In this document: one piece after another, positions 7,664-16,598 of the stretch | Position numbering within the stretch: position 1 is the stretch's first letter | How the letters are laid out: each line of letters starts with the position of its first letter | Source: Shewanella surugensis | Lineage (GTDB): Bacteria; Pseudomonadota; Gammaproteobacteria; Enterobacterales; Shewanellaceae | Reading direction: 5' to 3' | Length of the DNA: 33,938 nucleotides | NCBI RefSeq assembly: GCF_023284005.1 | Contig: NZ_JAKIKS010000060.1 | Coordinates: forward strand, 1-33,938 | Notes under the pieces: generated by a model | Told to the model about the DNA's origin: nothing | Database searches by the model: none | The model's input: only the letters and a program-made list of their open reading frames with translations | Made by a program: the position numbers and the translations under genes

Positions 7664-7783
7664 ATCCATGTTATTCATATATAAATTATTTCGCATGTTA
7701 TTAGATAGCCATGTAATACACAACTACACCTATGTAACCAAAAGTTTACAAAAAGAACTAATAAGCATCGATAAAATTTAAAA

Positions 7784-10000
7784 TCACCAAATATTACCCA
7801 TAAATAAGAAAACACTTTGCTCGCCAGTATTGGTAAAACCAAAGCCCAGTGCCGTCGGCCCTACACCAGTATCAGTTCCCAAAAATAAGCTTCCTGAGTA
7901 AATTAAATCACCTAAATCAATAGCATCACGCTGCTGCCATACATTACCGGCTTCCAAACTCGTGCCTAAATAAAGTGGATACTGCGTTAGACCTAACATA
8001 TCTCGCCCCAGATCATACTGATAAACCAAGGCGCTGAATACTTTATGTGAACCAAATAATGCATTTTGATGGTAACCCGATAAATTTAAAAAGCCACCTA
8101 ACTCTGATGTATTGACGGTAAAAAACGTATCAGTATCCACTGTCGCAAAAGAAGCAATTCCCATGAAGATATGATGTTTAATCCTGATGGCTCCACGCCA
8201 ATCGGCTTCTATCTGTAATGAGTAATCCTCATTATTCTGAACAGAACTTTGTTGATAATCTTCATGGCGTAAATACATATTAAGGGTAAATCGGTTACCT
8301 GAAGTGGGAAAATTGATGCTATCGAGATCATCAAAACCAAATTTCAAATACGCACCATAACTGGTGTAGTCTAAGTCTGTAGACTCCGATGTATCATTGC
8401 TCACTGAACCTATTTCACTCAACCCCCCAAGCTCAATGCTGCCGCCATTGGCATAATTAACCCCCAGACCAAGCTCAGCATTGTAGACTTTCTGTATCAA
8501 ATCCAAATATAAAGCATTATCCTCATAATATTGTAAGTGAGTAGACGAAAATTCAATCCGTGCTCGACTAAAATAACGCTCCCTAGGATCTAAAGGCTGA
8601 TAAAATTCCGTGGCTAGCATCTTGTTATAACCTAACATGAGTTCATTTCGCCACTGTCCGCCATTGGCGGTAACATTGGTCAAGGTATACGCTAAATCCA
8701 CTTCTATAATCGAATCATTACTAAAATCATCTTCCCAGCTAAATCCCAACTGAAAATAATTCGGCCCCCAAGATTTATCTCTGGTGATTAGCGTCAATAC
8801 ACGCCCTTCATCGGTATCATTAAACTCCGCATCAACGCGCTCAAATAAATCAAGGGCATAAACACGCTCAATACCCTCATCTAATTTTTCAGTGGTAATA
8901 TTTTCCCCAACGGTAATATCGAACGTCTCTCGGATCAGCGTTTCATTCACATTAGCATCATTATCAATAACGATACGGATCACAGGCTGCAGTAATTCTT
9001 GGCGCCACAACTCACTTTTCCATTGCTTATCTTTAACATAACTCGCATATTCGTCTTCAGACACTTGAAAATCTAACAAGCGCTCTAAGTGTCCCTGCGT
9101 CGCTTCTTTTCCCAGCAATAACGCTGTTTGCATAATGGAAAAATCTGTCGTACTCAGCTCATCAATTTGAGGGCGAATAAGAATGTCGTCCTTGGTTAAT
9201 AACTGCTTTTGCCGTATCACACTGGCATTAGTTAACATGGTTGATAATTGACTTAATACATCAATAGTATTATTGAGTTGTTTTTTATCCACAAGAGGTG
9301 AACCTATATCGACCGCAATAATAATATCGGCGCCCATCGCCTTCGCTACATCCACGGGCAAGTTATTAGCAATTCCCCCATCAATCAATAACTTTCCATC
9401 AATGACTGTCGGTGCTAATGCACCTGGGACAGATGCCGATGCCTGCATCGCTTGTACTATACTGCCAGAATCTAATATTACAGCCGCACTGGTCTCAAGA
9501 TTGGTCGCCACAGCGCGATAAGGAATAGACAGTTGATCAAAACTTGAAAATTCTTGCACTAAATTAGTTGATTGCCTTAATAATCGCGACATACTTTGTC
9601 CGCGCAAGAGTCCCGCAGGAAACTTAGCCTCATTATCGCTATAACCCATATTGATAGGAATATTATAGAGATCTCTTAAGCCTTTATTACGATAACTCAG
9701 CTCTTCCCTTGGGATCGTATCAGAATAACCTTGAGTCCAATCCGTGTTCATCATGATCGTTTCAATTTCTGTAGCGCTGTAGCCTAACGCGTACATACCA
9801 CCGACATAGGCGCCAATACTGGTTCCGGCAATATAATCAATAGGAATACGATTGGCTTCTAGCACTTTTAGCACACCAATATGCGCAGCACCTTTGGCGC
9901 CCCCACCACTTAATACTAATCCAATCCGAGGTCGTTCTGCAGCTAACAATGAATAAGACAACGGTATCATAAAAATCAATAGTAATAAGCGAGGTACCAT
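7784..10000 (-). CDS. Patatin-like phospholipase with POTRA and outer-membrane beta-barrel (PlpD-like, type Vd)
   Basis: This 738-residue protein combines three parts. A signal peptide (about 1-20) leads into a patatin domain with oxyanion motif SGGGAKG (31-37), nucleophile Ser61 in GTSIG, and catalytic Asp207 in DGG. A single POTRA-like domain spans about 336-400. A C-terminal barrel of about 330 residues with alternating aromatic strands ends in FLFMGNIW, a typical outer-membrane C-terminal signal. This is the domain order of Pseudomonas PlpD, a type Vd autotransporter with phospholipase A activity. The catalytic residues are intact. The start lacks a strong Shine-Dalgarno, but it begins only 33 bases after the GGDEF-EAL gene, suggesting translation from a shared transcript. 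Confidence 0.93.
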   Translation of the reverse strand: MVPRLLLLIFMIPLSYSLLAAERPRIGLVLSGGGAKGAAHIGVLKVLEANRIPIDYIAGTSIGAYVGGMYALGYSATEIETIMMNTDWTQGYSDTIPREELSYRNKGLRDLYNIPINMGYSDNEAKFPAGLLRGQSMSRLLRQSTNLVQEFSSFDQLSIPYRAVATNLETSAAVILDSGSIVQAMQASASVPGALAPTVIDGKLLIDGGIANNLPVDVAKAMGADIIIAVDIGSPLVDKKQLNNTIDVLSQLSTMLTNASVIRQKQLLTKDDILIRPQIDELSTTDFSIMQTALLLGKEATQGHLERLLDFQVSEDEYASYVKDKQWKSELWRQELLQPVIRIVIDNDANVNETLIRETFDITVGENITTEKLDEGIERVYALDLFERVDAEFNDTDEGRVLTLITRDKSWGPNYFQLGFSWEDDFSNDSIIEVDLAYTLTNVTANGGQWRNELMLGYNKMLATEFYQPLDPRERYFSRARIEFSSTHLQYYEDNALYLDLIQKVYNAELGLGVNYANGGSIELGGLSEIGSVSNDTSESTDLDYTSYGAYLKFGFDDLDSINFPTSGNRFTLNMYLRHEDYQQSSVQNNEDYSLQIEADWRGAIRIKHHIFMGIASFATVDTDTFFTVNTSELGGFLNLSGYHQNALFGSHKVFSALVYQYDLGRDMLGLTQYPLYLGTSLEAGNVWQQRDAIDLGDLIYSGSLFLGTDTGVGPTALGFGFTNTGEQSVFLFMGNIW

Positions 10001-10033
10001 AAAATAGTCTTTTGTATCAATATGAAAATGTGC

Positions 10034-13000
10034 TTAAGCCGTTAAGGCAAAACGTTTGATATAAGCTTGCATCTCATCAAACGGCATAGGTTTTGAAAAA
10101 TAATAACCTTGGATTTGATAACAACCTCTGCTTAATACTTGTTGTAGTTGTTCTTTATTTTCAACACCTTCGGCAATTAAATCTAAGTTTAAGTTTTTCG
10201 CGAGTTCAATAATGCTACTCACGATGGCTTGATCGGCTTTATTGGCAGTAATGTCCTTTAAAAAAGAGCGATCAATTTTAAGGCTCGTAACATCAAAATG
10301 GCGTAAATAAGCTAACGAAGAGTAACCGGTGCCAAAATCATCAATTGCGACATTAATCCCTAACGCTCTCAACTCAGACAAGTGGGCTTTAGCAATATTA
10401 AGCTCTTTCATTAGCACCCCTTCAGTTATCTCTAACGTGACACCAGATGCGGCGCATTGCGTATCGCTCAAAACTTCTTTGATATAATCAATAAAATCAC
10501 TTTGCAAAAAGTGGACCCCTGAAATATTAATCGACAGTTTTACATTTTTCGTCTCATCTTTATCCCATTGCCGACGTTGCAAGCAGGCTTGCTTTAGTAC
10601 CCATCGATCAATATCAATAATAAGCCCACAGCCTTCAGCCACTTTAATAAAAAGATCGGGTTGAATAAATCCTTCTTTAGGGTGTTTCCACCTTAGCAAA
10701 GCCTCCATTCCGATCAATTTATTACCTTTTTGTGTATCAACTTGTGGTTGGTAATAGAGTTCAAATTGATCACGCTCGATAGCTTTACGTAAATCAGTCT
10801 CTAATCCCATGTGATATAACGCTTGTTCATTACGTTCTGCGGAATAATATTGAATATTTCCCCTGCCTTCTTCTTTAGCATGATACATGGCAAGGTCGGC
10901 ATTTTTTATCAGTGTCTCAGCCTGACTAGCATCTTCAGGCCATAGACTCACTCCAATGCTAGTTGAAATATAAAATTCACGCCCATATAAAGAAAAAGGT
11001 GCCGCAATAGCTGTCAATAATTGTTGGCACAACTGATTAACCACATCGATATGAATAATATTGGGTAAAAGCAAGACAAACTCATCCCCTCCAAAACGAC
11101 ATAATGACTCATCAGAGGGTACACACGCTTGTAATCGTTTTGCCGCTTCGACTAATAACGCATCCCCCATGCTATGCCCATAAGAATCATTAATGTGTTT
11201 AAAACGATCGAGATCTAAAAAAAGTAAAGCCAGTTTTTCGCCTTTGCGATGAGCACGGTAAATCGCTTTCGATAATCGATTTGAAAATAGCGCGCGATTA
11301 GGAAGGCCTGTTAACATATCAAAATTAGCTAATTGACGTAAATTAGCTTCAACACGTTTTCTTTCTGTAATATCTGAAAAAACAGCCACAAAATGAGTGA
11401 TATCATCCCTATCTCCCATAATAGCTGAGATATTAAGCCAAATAGGACAAGGAGCCTTATTTTCACGCACTAACTCACATTCACCCGTCCATGTTAGGTT
11501 TTGAGACAATAATTCAGCAATGGTGCCAAAACGCCCATTATAAAGTAAGACGAGCTCTGAAAAAGACCAGTCAATTAATGACTCTTCTGCACCAATAAGT
11601 TCTTTCGCGGCTTTATTCGTGACTTTAATCTGCTCTTGATTATCTAAAATCAACACGCCTTCAGACGTATTTTCAAATGCTTGCGCTAACAGTTTGATGT
11701 CACCCTCTAATTTTCGTTGTAATGTGACATCAGTGAAAATACCCGCAACTCGAGTAATATCACCAGAAACTTCATTCCATTCAACGGGACGTCCACGCAC
11801 TTTCATCCAGCCCCAAGAACGATCGATGCGACGATAGCGGTACTCACAATCAAAACGCTCTCTTTTTCCTGCAAGCATCTCATTCCAAGCCCCAAAAACA
11901 GCACTTCGTTCTTTCTTGTGTACAGGAAACTCACTTTCTTTTAGATAAATTAGTTTATCTTCAACACCTAATACACCACTTTCATTGCCGAGCCTAAATA
12001 ACTCTGTCTCACGCTTCCATTCCCACAACTCAGAATCACTGCCTTTCAATGATTGACGTAATCGGTCTTCGCTTTCTAATAAAGCATTATTAACACTTCT
12101 AAACGCTAAACCATGCTGCCTGCGTAATCCAAATCCAATAATACATACGCCCAACAAAATCAGTAAAACAAATACCGTAAACCAAATAGATTGCCACCAA
12201 AATTCTTCAACGGTAAACGAAAATAATAAGGGACGACTAGCCCATATTCCATTTTGCTGGACTAACACCTCTAACACATAATCACCGGCTTTAAGCCCCA
12301 GAATATTAAGCTGTGGCTGGCCTTCTAATAGCAAATAGTCATTATTTTTTCTTGCCCCATCCTGAATCAAACGATATTTTAATACCATTAGACTGTCGTC
12401 CAAATAATCACTTCGACTTAGCTGAAAAGTAATCAATTTAGCGCCAGCAGCAATCACATTGGCTTTTTCTGGCAATAAACTTAATTGCACACGATTATCA
12501 TAATGCACATTAATGGATTCAATGAGTGCACTACTTTGTTTGACTCTATTTTTGAGTAAATCGGTATCCAATAGCATAGCACCATTAGGCGTCCCGACAT
12601 ATAAGCCCTTATCAGAGTCGAAAAAATACGCCCCTTGATTTAACTCATTACTAATCAAACCATCATTGTCATTGATCACCAAGACTTCATGGGTGGCCTT
12701 ATCCTGACGAATAATTGAAGATGAACAGCCAATAATACGAGCTTTATCCGTTTGTTGAATGAAGTAGACACTCTGGCAAGATACCCCCCATAGCTTCTCT
12801 AGTGAGCTTGCCTTATGGGTATTAATATGAAATTCAATAACCCCATTAACGGCAGTGCCTAACCACAAGACGCCGGGCCTAATTTCTTCAATGACATCAA
12901 CACTAGAGCGAGTGTCATCGATGGAGATATCTTTCAAGTAAGAATGAAACTGTTTATTTTCATCAAGATAACCAAAGAGTTCATCACCGCCAATCCATAA

Positions 13001-14482
13001 ACGATTATTATCGCGATAAACGATGTTAACTTTATAAAGTCCTTGATTATTTTCAGATAATCCCAGTCTAATTTTTTTCGGTTTAGCGAGCTTGGGTTGC
13101 CAAAAAAATAAACCTGTATTCGTCGCGACCCACCAGCTATCGGGATAAAGGGGATCTTGATAACTGCTATAAATAACCTTATTTTCTAAAAAGTGTCGCT
13201 GCCCATACCAATGGTTCCCCTTTGCCTGCCCGATTTCCTTATTGACAACGAAAAGACCATTTGTCGTCGATAATAACAATTGTTCATCAACAAAATCATG
13301 GATTTGATAAATACTATTACTTATTTTTAGCCCTTTAGGCATCACACTCGTACTGGAACGGTGTTTTTTGTCGACTCGAATTAAACCGCCATCAGTCCCT
13401 AACCACAGGGCTTTTTCATCGGAAAAAATAGACCAAACTAATTCATTAGGTAATTGATAAGGGGCGGCGCTCGATACCACATCCAATAAAAAGTCAGGGG
13501 GCTCCGCTAAAATGGCAACGCCGTCACCCGAACCGCCAATCCAAATTAATCCGTTGGCATCAATATTAATAGCGTAAATATAATCAAGATCTGTCGCTTC
13601 TTTCAACTCACCTCTAAAGGTTTTAACGTTAATGTTATCTGGATGCCATTTCAATAAACCGACCCGAGTGGCCAACCAGAAAAAACCCTGATTATCTTCA
13701 GTCATTTTTGCAATATAAGAAGGTAATTGAGTAATCGGTTTAACCCTAAAACTTTGACTATCAAATTGGTATAATCCATGGCTTGTCGCCATCCACACTT
13801 GACCGCTTGAATCAGTAAACAACTGCTTTATCGTGCCTAAGGCTTCATCCCATCCCACTTGTGCTTCGCGAGCACCTGACTTAGATCTAACTTGGAGACT
13901 ATGCTCAGTAGCAACCACAATGTGATCGCCCATATCCGTCATATATCGCCATGGAATATCAGGATGAAAAGGTAAGTAGCTCAGTAGCTCTAAGGAAAGA
14001 TCATGGTAAGAGAATTGAAGTAATTCCCCATCATAGGTTAAAAATAAATAACTACCATCAGGATTTTTAATAAAATCAACAATACCATCGGCTTGATACT
14101 CCGGAAACAACGCTTTAGATCCAAAGCGAATAAAATGGTCTTTAATCACATCATATAAATACACTTGACGAGCAGTACTCACCAAAACATATTGCTCATT
14201 TAGTGGCTCAACTAAGTAAAAAATATTTCTGTCTAAATTTAGGCCAACATTGCGTTTATCAATACGTCTAACTTTCGTATTACTGACCCTATATAAACCT
14301 TCTTCGGTCGCTAACCATGTAAATCCATGAACATCAAAACTGATATCCCGAACGGTTGTGTTACTCAATCCATCACGATCACTGAATACTCGCTGCACTA
14401 AGTCAGCAGCCTTTAACGGACTTAGCAGACTCATAAATATGCAGATCAGACTCAGCGCTATTTTTATTATTCTTTTTTTCAT
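10034..14482 (-). CDS. Hybrid periplasmic propeller sensor with PAS-PAS-GGDEF-EAL output
   Basis: This 1482-residue inner-membrane sensor starts with a signal peptide (about 1-26, KAAD). The periplasmic part (about 30-660) has repeated W(M/L)AT..GLY and LWLGTDGGL-type motifs of two-component-regulator propellers. A Y_Y_Y-type domain (about 660-758) and one membrane helix (about 764-786) follow. The cytoplasmic part holds two PAS domains (about 800-925 and 930-1045), GGDEF (exact motif 1131-1135) and EAL (EALLRW at 1260; DDFGTGYSS at 1381-1389; IDRSF near 1403). Both catalytic cores look intact, so it may make and degrade cyclic di-GMP. The RxxD inhibitory site expected before GGDEF reads PSDE, so product inhibition is probably absent. 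No histidine kinase or response regulator domain is present. It is probably co-transcribed with the patatin gene. Confidence 0.93.
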   Translation of the reverse strand: MKKRIIKIALSLICIFMSLLSPLKAADLVQRVFSDRDGLSNTTVRDISFDVHGFTWLATEEGLYRVSNTKVRRIDKRNVGLNLDRNIFYLVEPLNEQYVLVSTARQVYLYDVIKDHFIRFGSKALFPEYQADGIVDFIKNPDGSYLFLTYDGELLQFSYHDLSLELLSYLPFHPDIPWRYMTDMGDHIVVATEHSLQVRSKSGAREAQVGWDEALGTIKQLFTDSSGQVWMATSHGLYQFDSQSFRVKPITQLPSYIAKMTEDNQGFFWLATRVGLLKWHPDNINVKTFRGELKEATDLDYIYAINIDANGLIWIGGSGDGVAILAEPPDFLLDVVSSAAPYQLPNELVWSIFSDEKALWLGTDGGLIRVDKKHRSSTSVMPKGLKISNSIYQIHDFVDEQLLLSTTNGLFVVNKEIGQAKGNHWYGQRHFLENKVIYSSYQDPLYPDSWWVATNTGLFFWQPKLAKPKKIRLGLSENNQGLYKVNIVYRDNNRLWIGGDELFGYLDENKQFHSYLKDISIDDTRSSVDVIEEIRPGVLWLGTAVNGVIEFHINTHKASSLEKLWGVSCQSVYFIQQTDKARIIGCSSSIIRQDKATHEVLVINDNDGLISNELNQGAYFFDSDKGLYVGTPNGAMLLDTDLLKNRVKQSSALIESINVHYDNRVQLSLLPEKANVIAAGAKLITFQLSRSDYLDDSLMVLKYRLIQDGARKNNDYLLLEGQPQLNILGLKAGDYVLEVLVQQNGIWASRPLLFSFTVEEFWWQSIWFTVFVLLILLGVCIIGFGLRRQHGLAFRSVNNALLESEDRLRQSLKGSDSELWEWKRETELFRLGNESGVLGVEDKLIYLKESEFPVHKKERSAVFGAWNEMLAGKRERFDCEYRYRRIDRSWGWMKVRGRPVEWNEVSGDITRVAGIFTDVTLQRKLEGDIKLLAQAFENTSEGVLILDNQEQIKVTNKAAKELIGAEESLIDWSFSELVLLYNGRFGTIAELLSQNLTWTGECELVRENKAPCPIWLNISAIMGDRDDITHFVAVFSDITERKRVEANLRQLANFDMLTGLPNRALFSNRLSKAIYRAHRKGEKLALLFLDLDRFKHINDSYGHSMGDALLVEAAKRLQACVPSDESLCRFGGDEFVLLLPNIIHIDVVNQLCQQLLTAIAAPFSLYGREFYISTSIGVSLWPEDASQAETLIKNADLAMYHAKEEGRGNIQYYSAERNEQALYHMGLETDLRKAIERDQFELYYQPQVDTQKGNKLIGMEALLRWKHPKEGFIQPDLFIKVAEGCGLIIDIDRWVLKQACLQRRQWDKDETKNVKLSINISGVHFLQSDFIDYIKEVLSDTQCAASGVTLEITEGVLMKELNIAKAHLSELRALGINVAIDDFGTGYSSLAYLRHFDVTSLKIDRSFLKDITANKADQAIVSSIIELAKNLNLDLIAEGVENKEQLQQVLSRGCYQIQGYYFSKPMPFDEMQAYIKRFALTA

Positions 14483-14973
14483 ACGACTGACAGCAGATTT
14501 AACTATTAAGTAAATGTATCATTTAGCGAATGTTTATTCACCTTTATATTGAATATGATATACATTTTAAAAACATTATGAGCACGTGTAAAATGATAGG
14601 AAATACCAAACCTTAACAGCCCACTCGATTAACAAAATCAACAAGAAACACATTTAAACAATAAAAATCAAAATATTACAAAAGTAAATATTAATCTACC
14701 TAACGAATAACGACATAAAAAACCACCCCTTTCTTTCATTGGAATAGCTAACGTAAATTTTTGTTATCTCGCGAGAAAACTTGAGCTTTTATCATCAAGT
14801 ATAAAATAACGCAAAAAAAAAGTTAACATTTAACGAACATAAAACTGTGAGTTTACTTGAAGGTTAACTGTATATCTCCTCCAGCACCTTAAAAGATACT
14901 TTGATCATAAACGCCTCTTAAACACGCTAATAATATTAATCCTAACTCGATAAAAGTCATCAATTTTTGGTAT
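14483..14973. other. AT-rich intergenic region, sensor / lpd
   Basis: About 490 bp without a supportable gene, between the lpd terminator and the sensor start; it must carry the sensor promoter on the minus strand. It is very AT-rich with several A runs. The one distinctive element is TCTCGCGAGA (14767-14776), a 10-bp perfect palindrome inside an 18-bp near-palindrome (14763-14780, 16 of 18 symmetric) that could be a protein site. Nothing else is recognisable. Confidence 0.45.
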
Positions 14974-15002
14974 AAAAAAAGCGCTCTATGAGCGCTTTTT
15001 TT
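14974..15002. terminator. Rho-independent terminator after lpd
   Basis: Seven A, the stem GCGCT (14981-14985) / AGCGC (14991-14995) with loop CTATG, then seven T. It begins 13 bases past the lpd stop on the minus strand and ends with seven T residues in that direction too, so it can act in both directions. This marks the end of the pyruvate dehydrogenase transcript. Confidence 0.88.
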
Positions 15003-15014
15003 AAACTATTCAGA

Positions 15015-16445
15015 TTACTTTTTCTTTTTTGCCTTTGGATTGGGCAAATCAGTAATTGAACCTTCATACATTTCTGCCGCTAAACCGACTGATTCATGAA
15101 GCGTTGGATGCGCATGGATCGTTAGCGCAATATCTTCAGCGTCACAACCCATTTCAATCGCTAAGCCAATTTCACCCAATAACTCACCACCATTGACACC
15201 GACAACAGCACCACCAATCACACGATGCGTTTCTTTATCAAAGATAAGTTTAGTCATACCTTCGCTTGCATCAGATGCAATCGCTCGGCCACTGGCAGCC
15301 CATGGGAAGTTAGCTGTTTCATAAGCAATGCCTTGCTCTTTTGCTTCTTTCTCAGTTAAACCGACCCAAGCGACTTCAGGTGCGGTATAAGCAATTGACG
15401 GGATCACTTTCGGATCGAAGAAATGCTTAAGGCCTGAAATGACTTCAGCTGCAACATGTGCTTCGTGAACCGCTTTATGTGCCAACATAGGTTGACCGAC
15501 AATATCACCAATCGCAAAAATATGAGGTACATTCGTACGTAACTGCTTATCAACATTGATAAAGCCACGCTCATCAACATTCACACCCGCTTTATCAGCA
15601 TCTAAAGTTCGACCATTTGGCGAACGGCCAATAGCGACCAATACCGCATCATAACGTACTGGCTCTGCAGGTGCGCTCTTACCTTCCATTGAAACATAGA
15701 TACCATCATCTTTTGCTTCTACCGCAGTCACTTTAGTTTGTAACATTAAGTTAAATCTATCTTTAACTTGCTTAGTGTAGTTACGCACTATGTCTTTATC
15801 GGCAGCGGGGATAAGTTGATCTAGCATTTCGACTACATCAATTTGGCTTCCTAGTGAAGAATATACAGTCCCCATTTCCAGACCGATAATTCCACCGCCC
15901 ATGATAAGTAACTTACCAGGCACTTCTTTAAGCTCTAACGCATCCGTAGAATCCCAAATACGTGGATCTTCATGAGGAATGAAAGGCAATTTAATCGGAC
16001 GTGAACCCGCAGCAATAATCGCATTTTCAAACTGAATGACAGTAACACTGCCATCTTCAGCTGTCACTTCAAGGGTGTTAGGACCCGTAAATTTGCCCAA
16101 ACCTTGGACATTGTTGACTTTACGCATCTTAGACATGCCAGCCAATCCGCCTGTCAACTGTCCAACCACTTTCTCTTTAAAACCACGTAGTTTATCTAAG
16201 TCAATTTTTGGCTCACCAAAAGAAACACCATGATGGGCAACTTCTTTTGCTTCTTCAATCACTTTAGATATATGTAATAAGGCTTTAGATGGGATACAAC
16301 CAACGTTTAAGCAGACACCACCTAAGGTACTAAAACGTTCAACTATGACAGTCTCTAGGCCTAAATCGGCTGCGCGAAAGGCTGCTGAATAACCGCCTGG
16401 GCCTGCGCCTAGTACGACTACCTGAGTTTTAATTTCGTTACTCAT
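15015..16445 (-). CDS. lpd: Dihydrolipoamide dehydrogenase (E3)
   Basis: This 476-residue flavoprotein reoxidises dihydrolipoyl groups in the pyruvate and 2-oxoglutarate dehydrogenase complexes (and glycine cleavage) and makes NADH. The FAD site GAGPGGYSA (13-21), the redox disulfide Cys45/Cys50 in GGVCLNVGC, the NAD-binding GGGIIGLEMG, and the C-terminal active-site pair in HAHPTLHES are all present. The ATG at 16445 is chosen over the frame's earlier possible start seven codons upstream because AGAGGAAAAC precedes it and the protein then begins MSNEIKTQVV as in Shewanella relatives. It ends in a basic tail, KAKKKK. It is separated from aceF by a strong terminator, so it probably has its own promoter as well. 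Confidence 0.97.
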   Translation of the reverse strand: MSNEIKTQVVVLGAGPGGYSAAFRAADLGLETVIVERFSTLGGVCLNVGCIPSKALLHISKVIEEAKEVAHHGVSFGEPKIDLDKLRGFKEKVVGQLTGGLAGMSKMRKVNNVQGLGKFTGPNTLEVTAEDGSVTVIQFENAIIAAGSRPIKLPFIPHEDPRIWDSTDALELKEVPGKLLIMGGGIIGLEMGTVYSSLGSQIDVVEMLDQLIPAADKDIVRNYTKQVKDRFNLMLQTKVTAVEAKDDGIYVSMEGKSAPAEPVRYDAVLVAIGRSPNGRTLDADKAGVNVDERGFINVDKQLRTNVPHIFAIGDIVGQPMLAHKAVHEAHVAAEVISGLKHFFDPKVIPSIAYTAPEVAWVGLTEKEAKEQGIAYETANFPWAASGRAIASDASEGMTKLIFDKETHRVIGGAVVGVNGGELLGEIGLAIEMGCDAEDIALTIHAHPTLHESVGLAAEMYEGSITDLPNPKAKKKK

Positions 16446-16519
16446 GTTTTCCTCTATTCTTCTCATTACGTTGACGGCATCAAAGATCTGATATCACTAA
16501 ATCTTAGTCGAGTGGCCGC

Positions 16520-16549
16520 ATTTTAACCTGTGTTTGACACTGATCACAA
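16520..16549 (-). promoter_or_regulatory. Candidate lpd promoter with CRP-like site
   Basis: On the minus strand TTGTGA (16549-16544) and TAAAAT (16525-16520) are spaced 18 bp, a plausible sigma-70 promoter upstream of lpd. A CRP-like sequence, TGTGA-N6-TCAAA (16548-16533), matches 9 of 10 conserved positions but overlaps the -35 rather than sitting at a classical activator position, so the role is uncertain. Independent lpd transcription is known in E. coli. Confidence 0.35.
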
Positions 16550-16565
16550 TCTTTGACTGAGTATT

Positions 16566-16598
16566 AAAAAGGCGACTCCCATGGAGTCGCCTTTTTTT
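16566..16598 (-). terminator. Strong terminator between aceF and lpd
   Basis: The 9-bp GC-rich stem GGCGACTCC (16571-16579) / GGAGTCGCC (16583-16591) has a 3-base loop. On the minus strand it is followed by five T residues (16570-16566). It starts next to the aceF stop codon, separating pdhR-aceE-aceF from lpd and making read-through the limiting route for E3 from that transcript. Confidence 0.85.
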
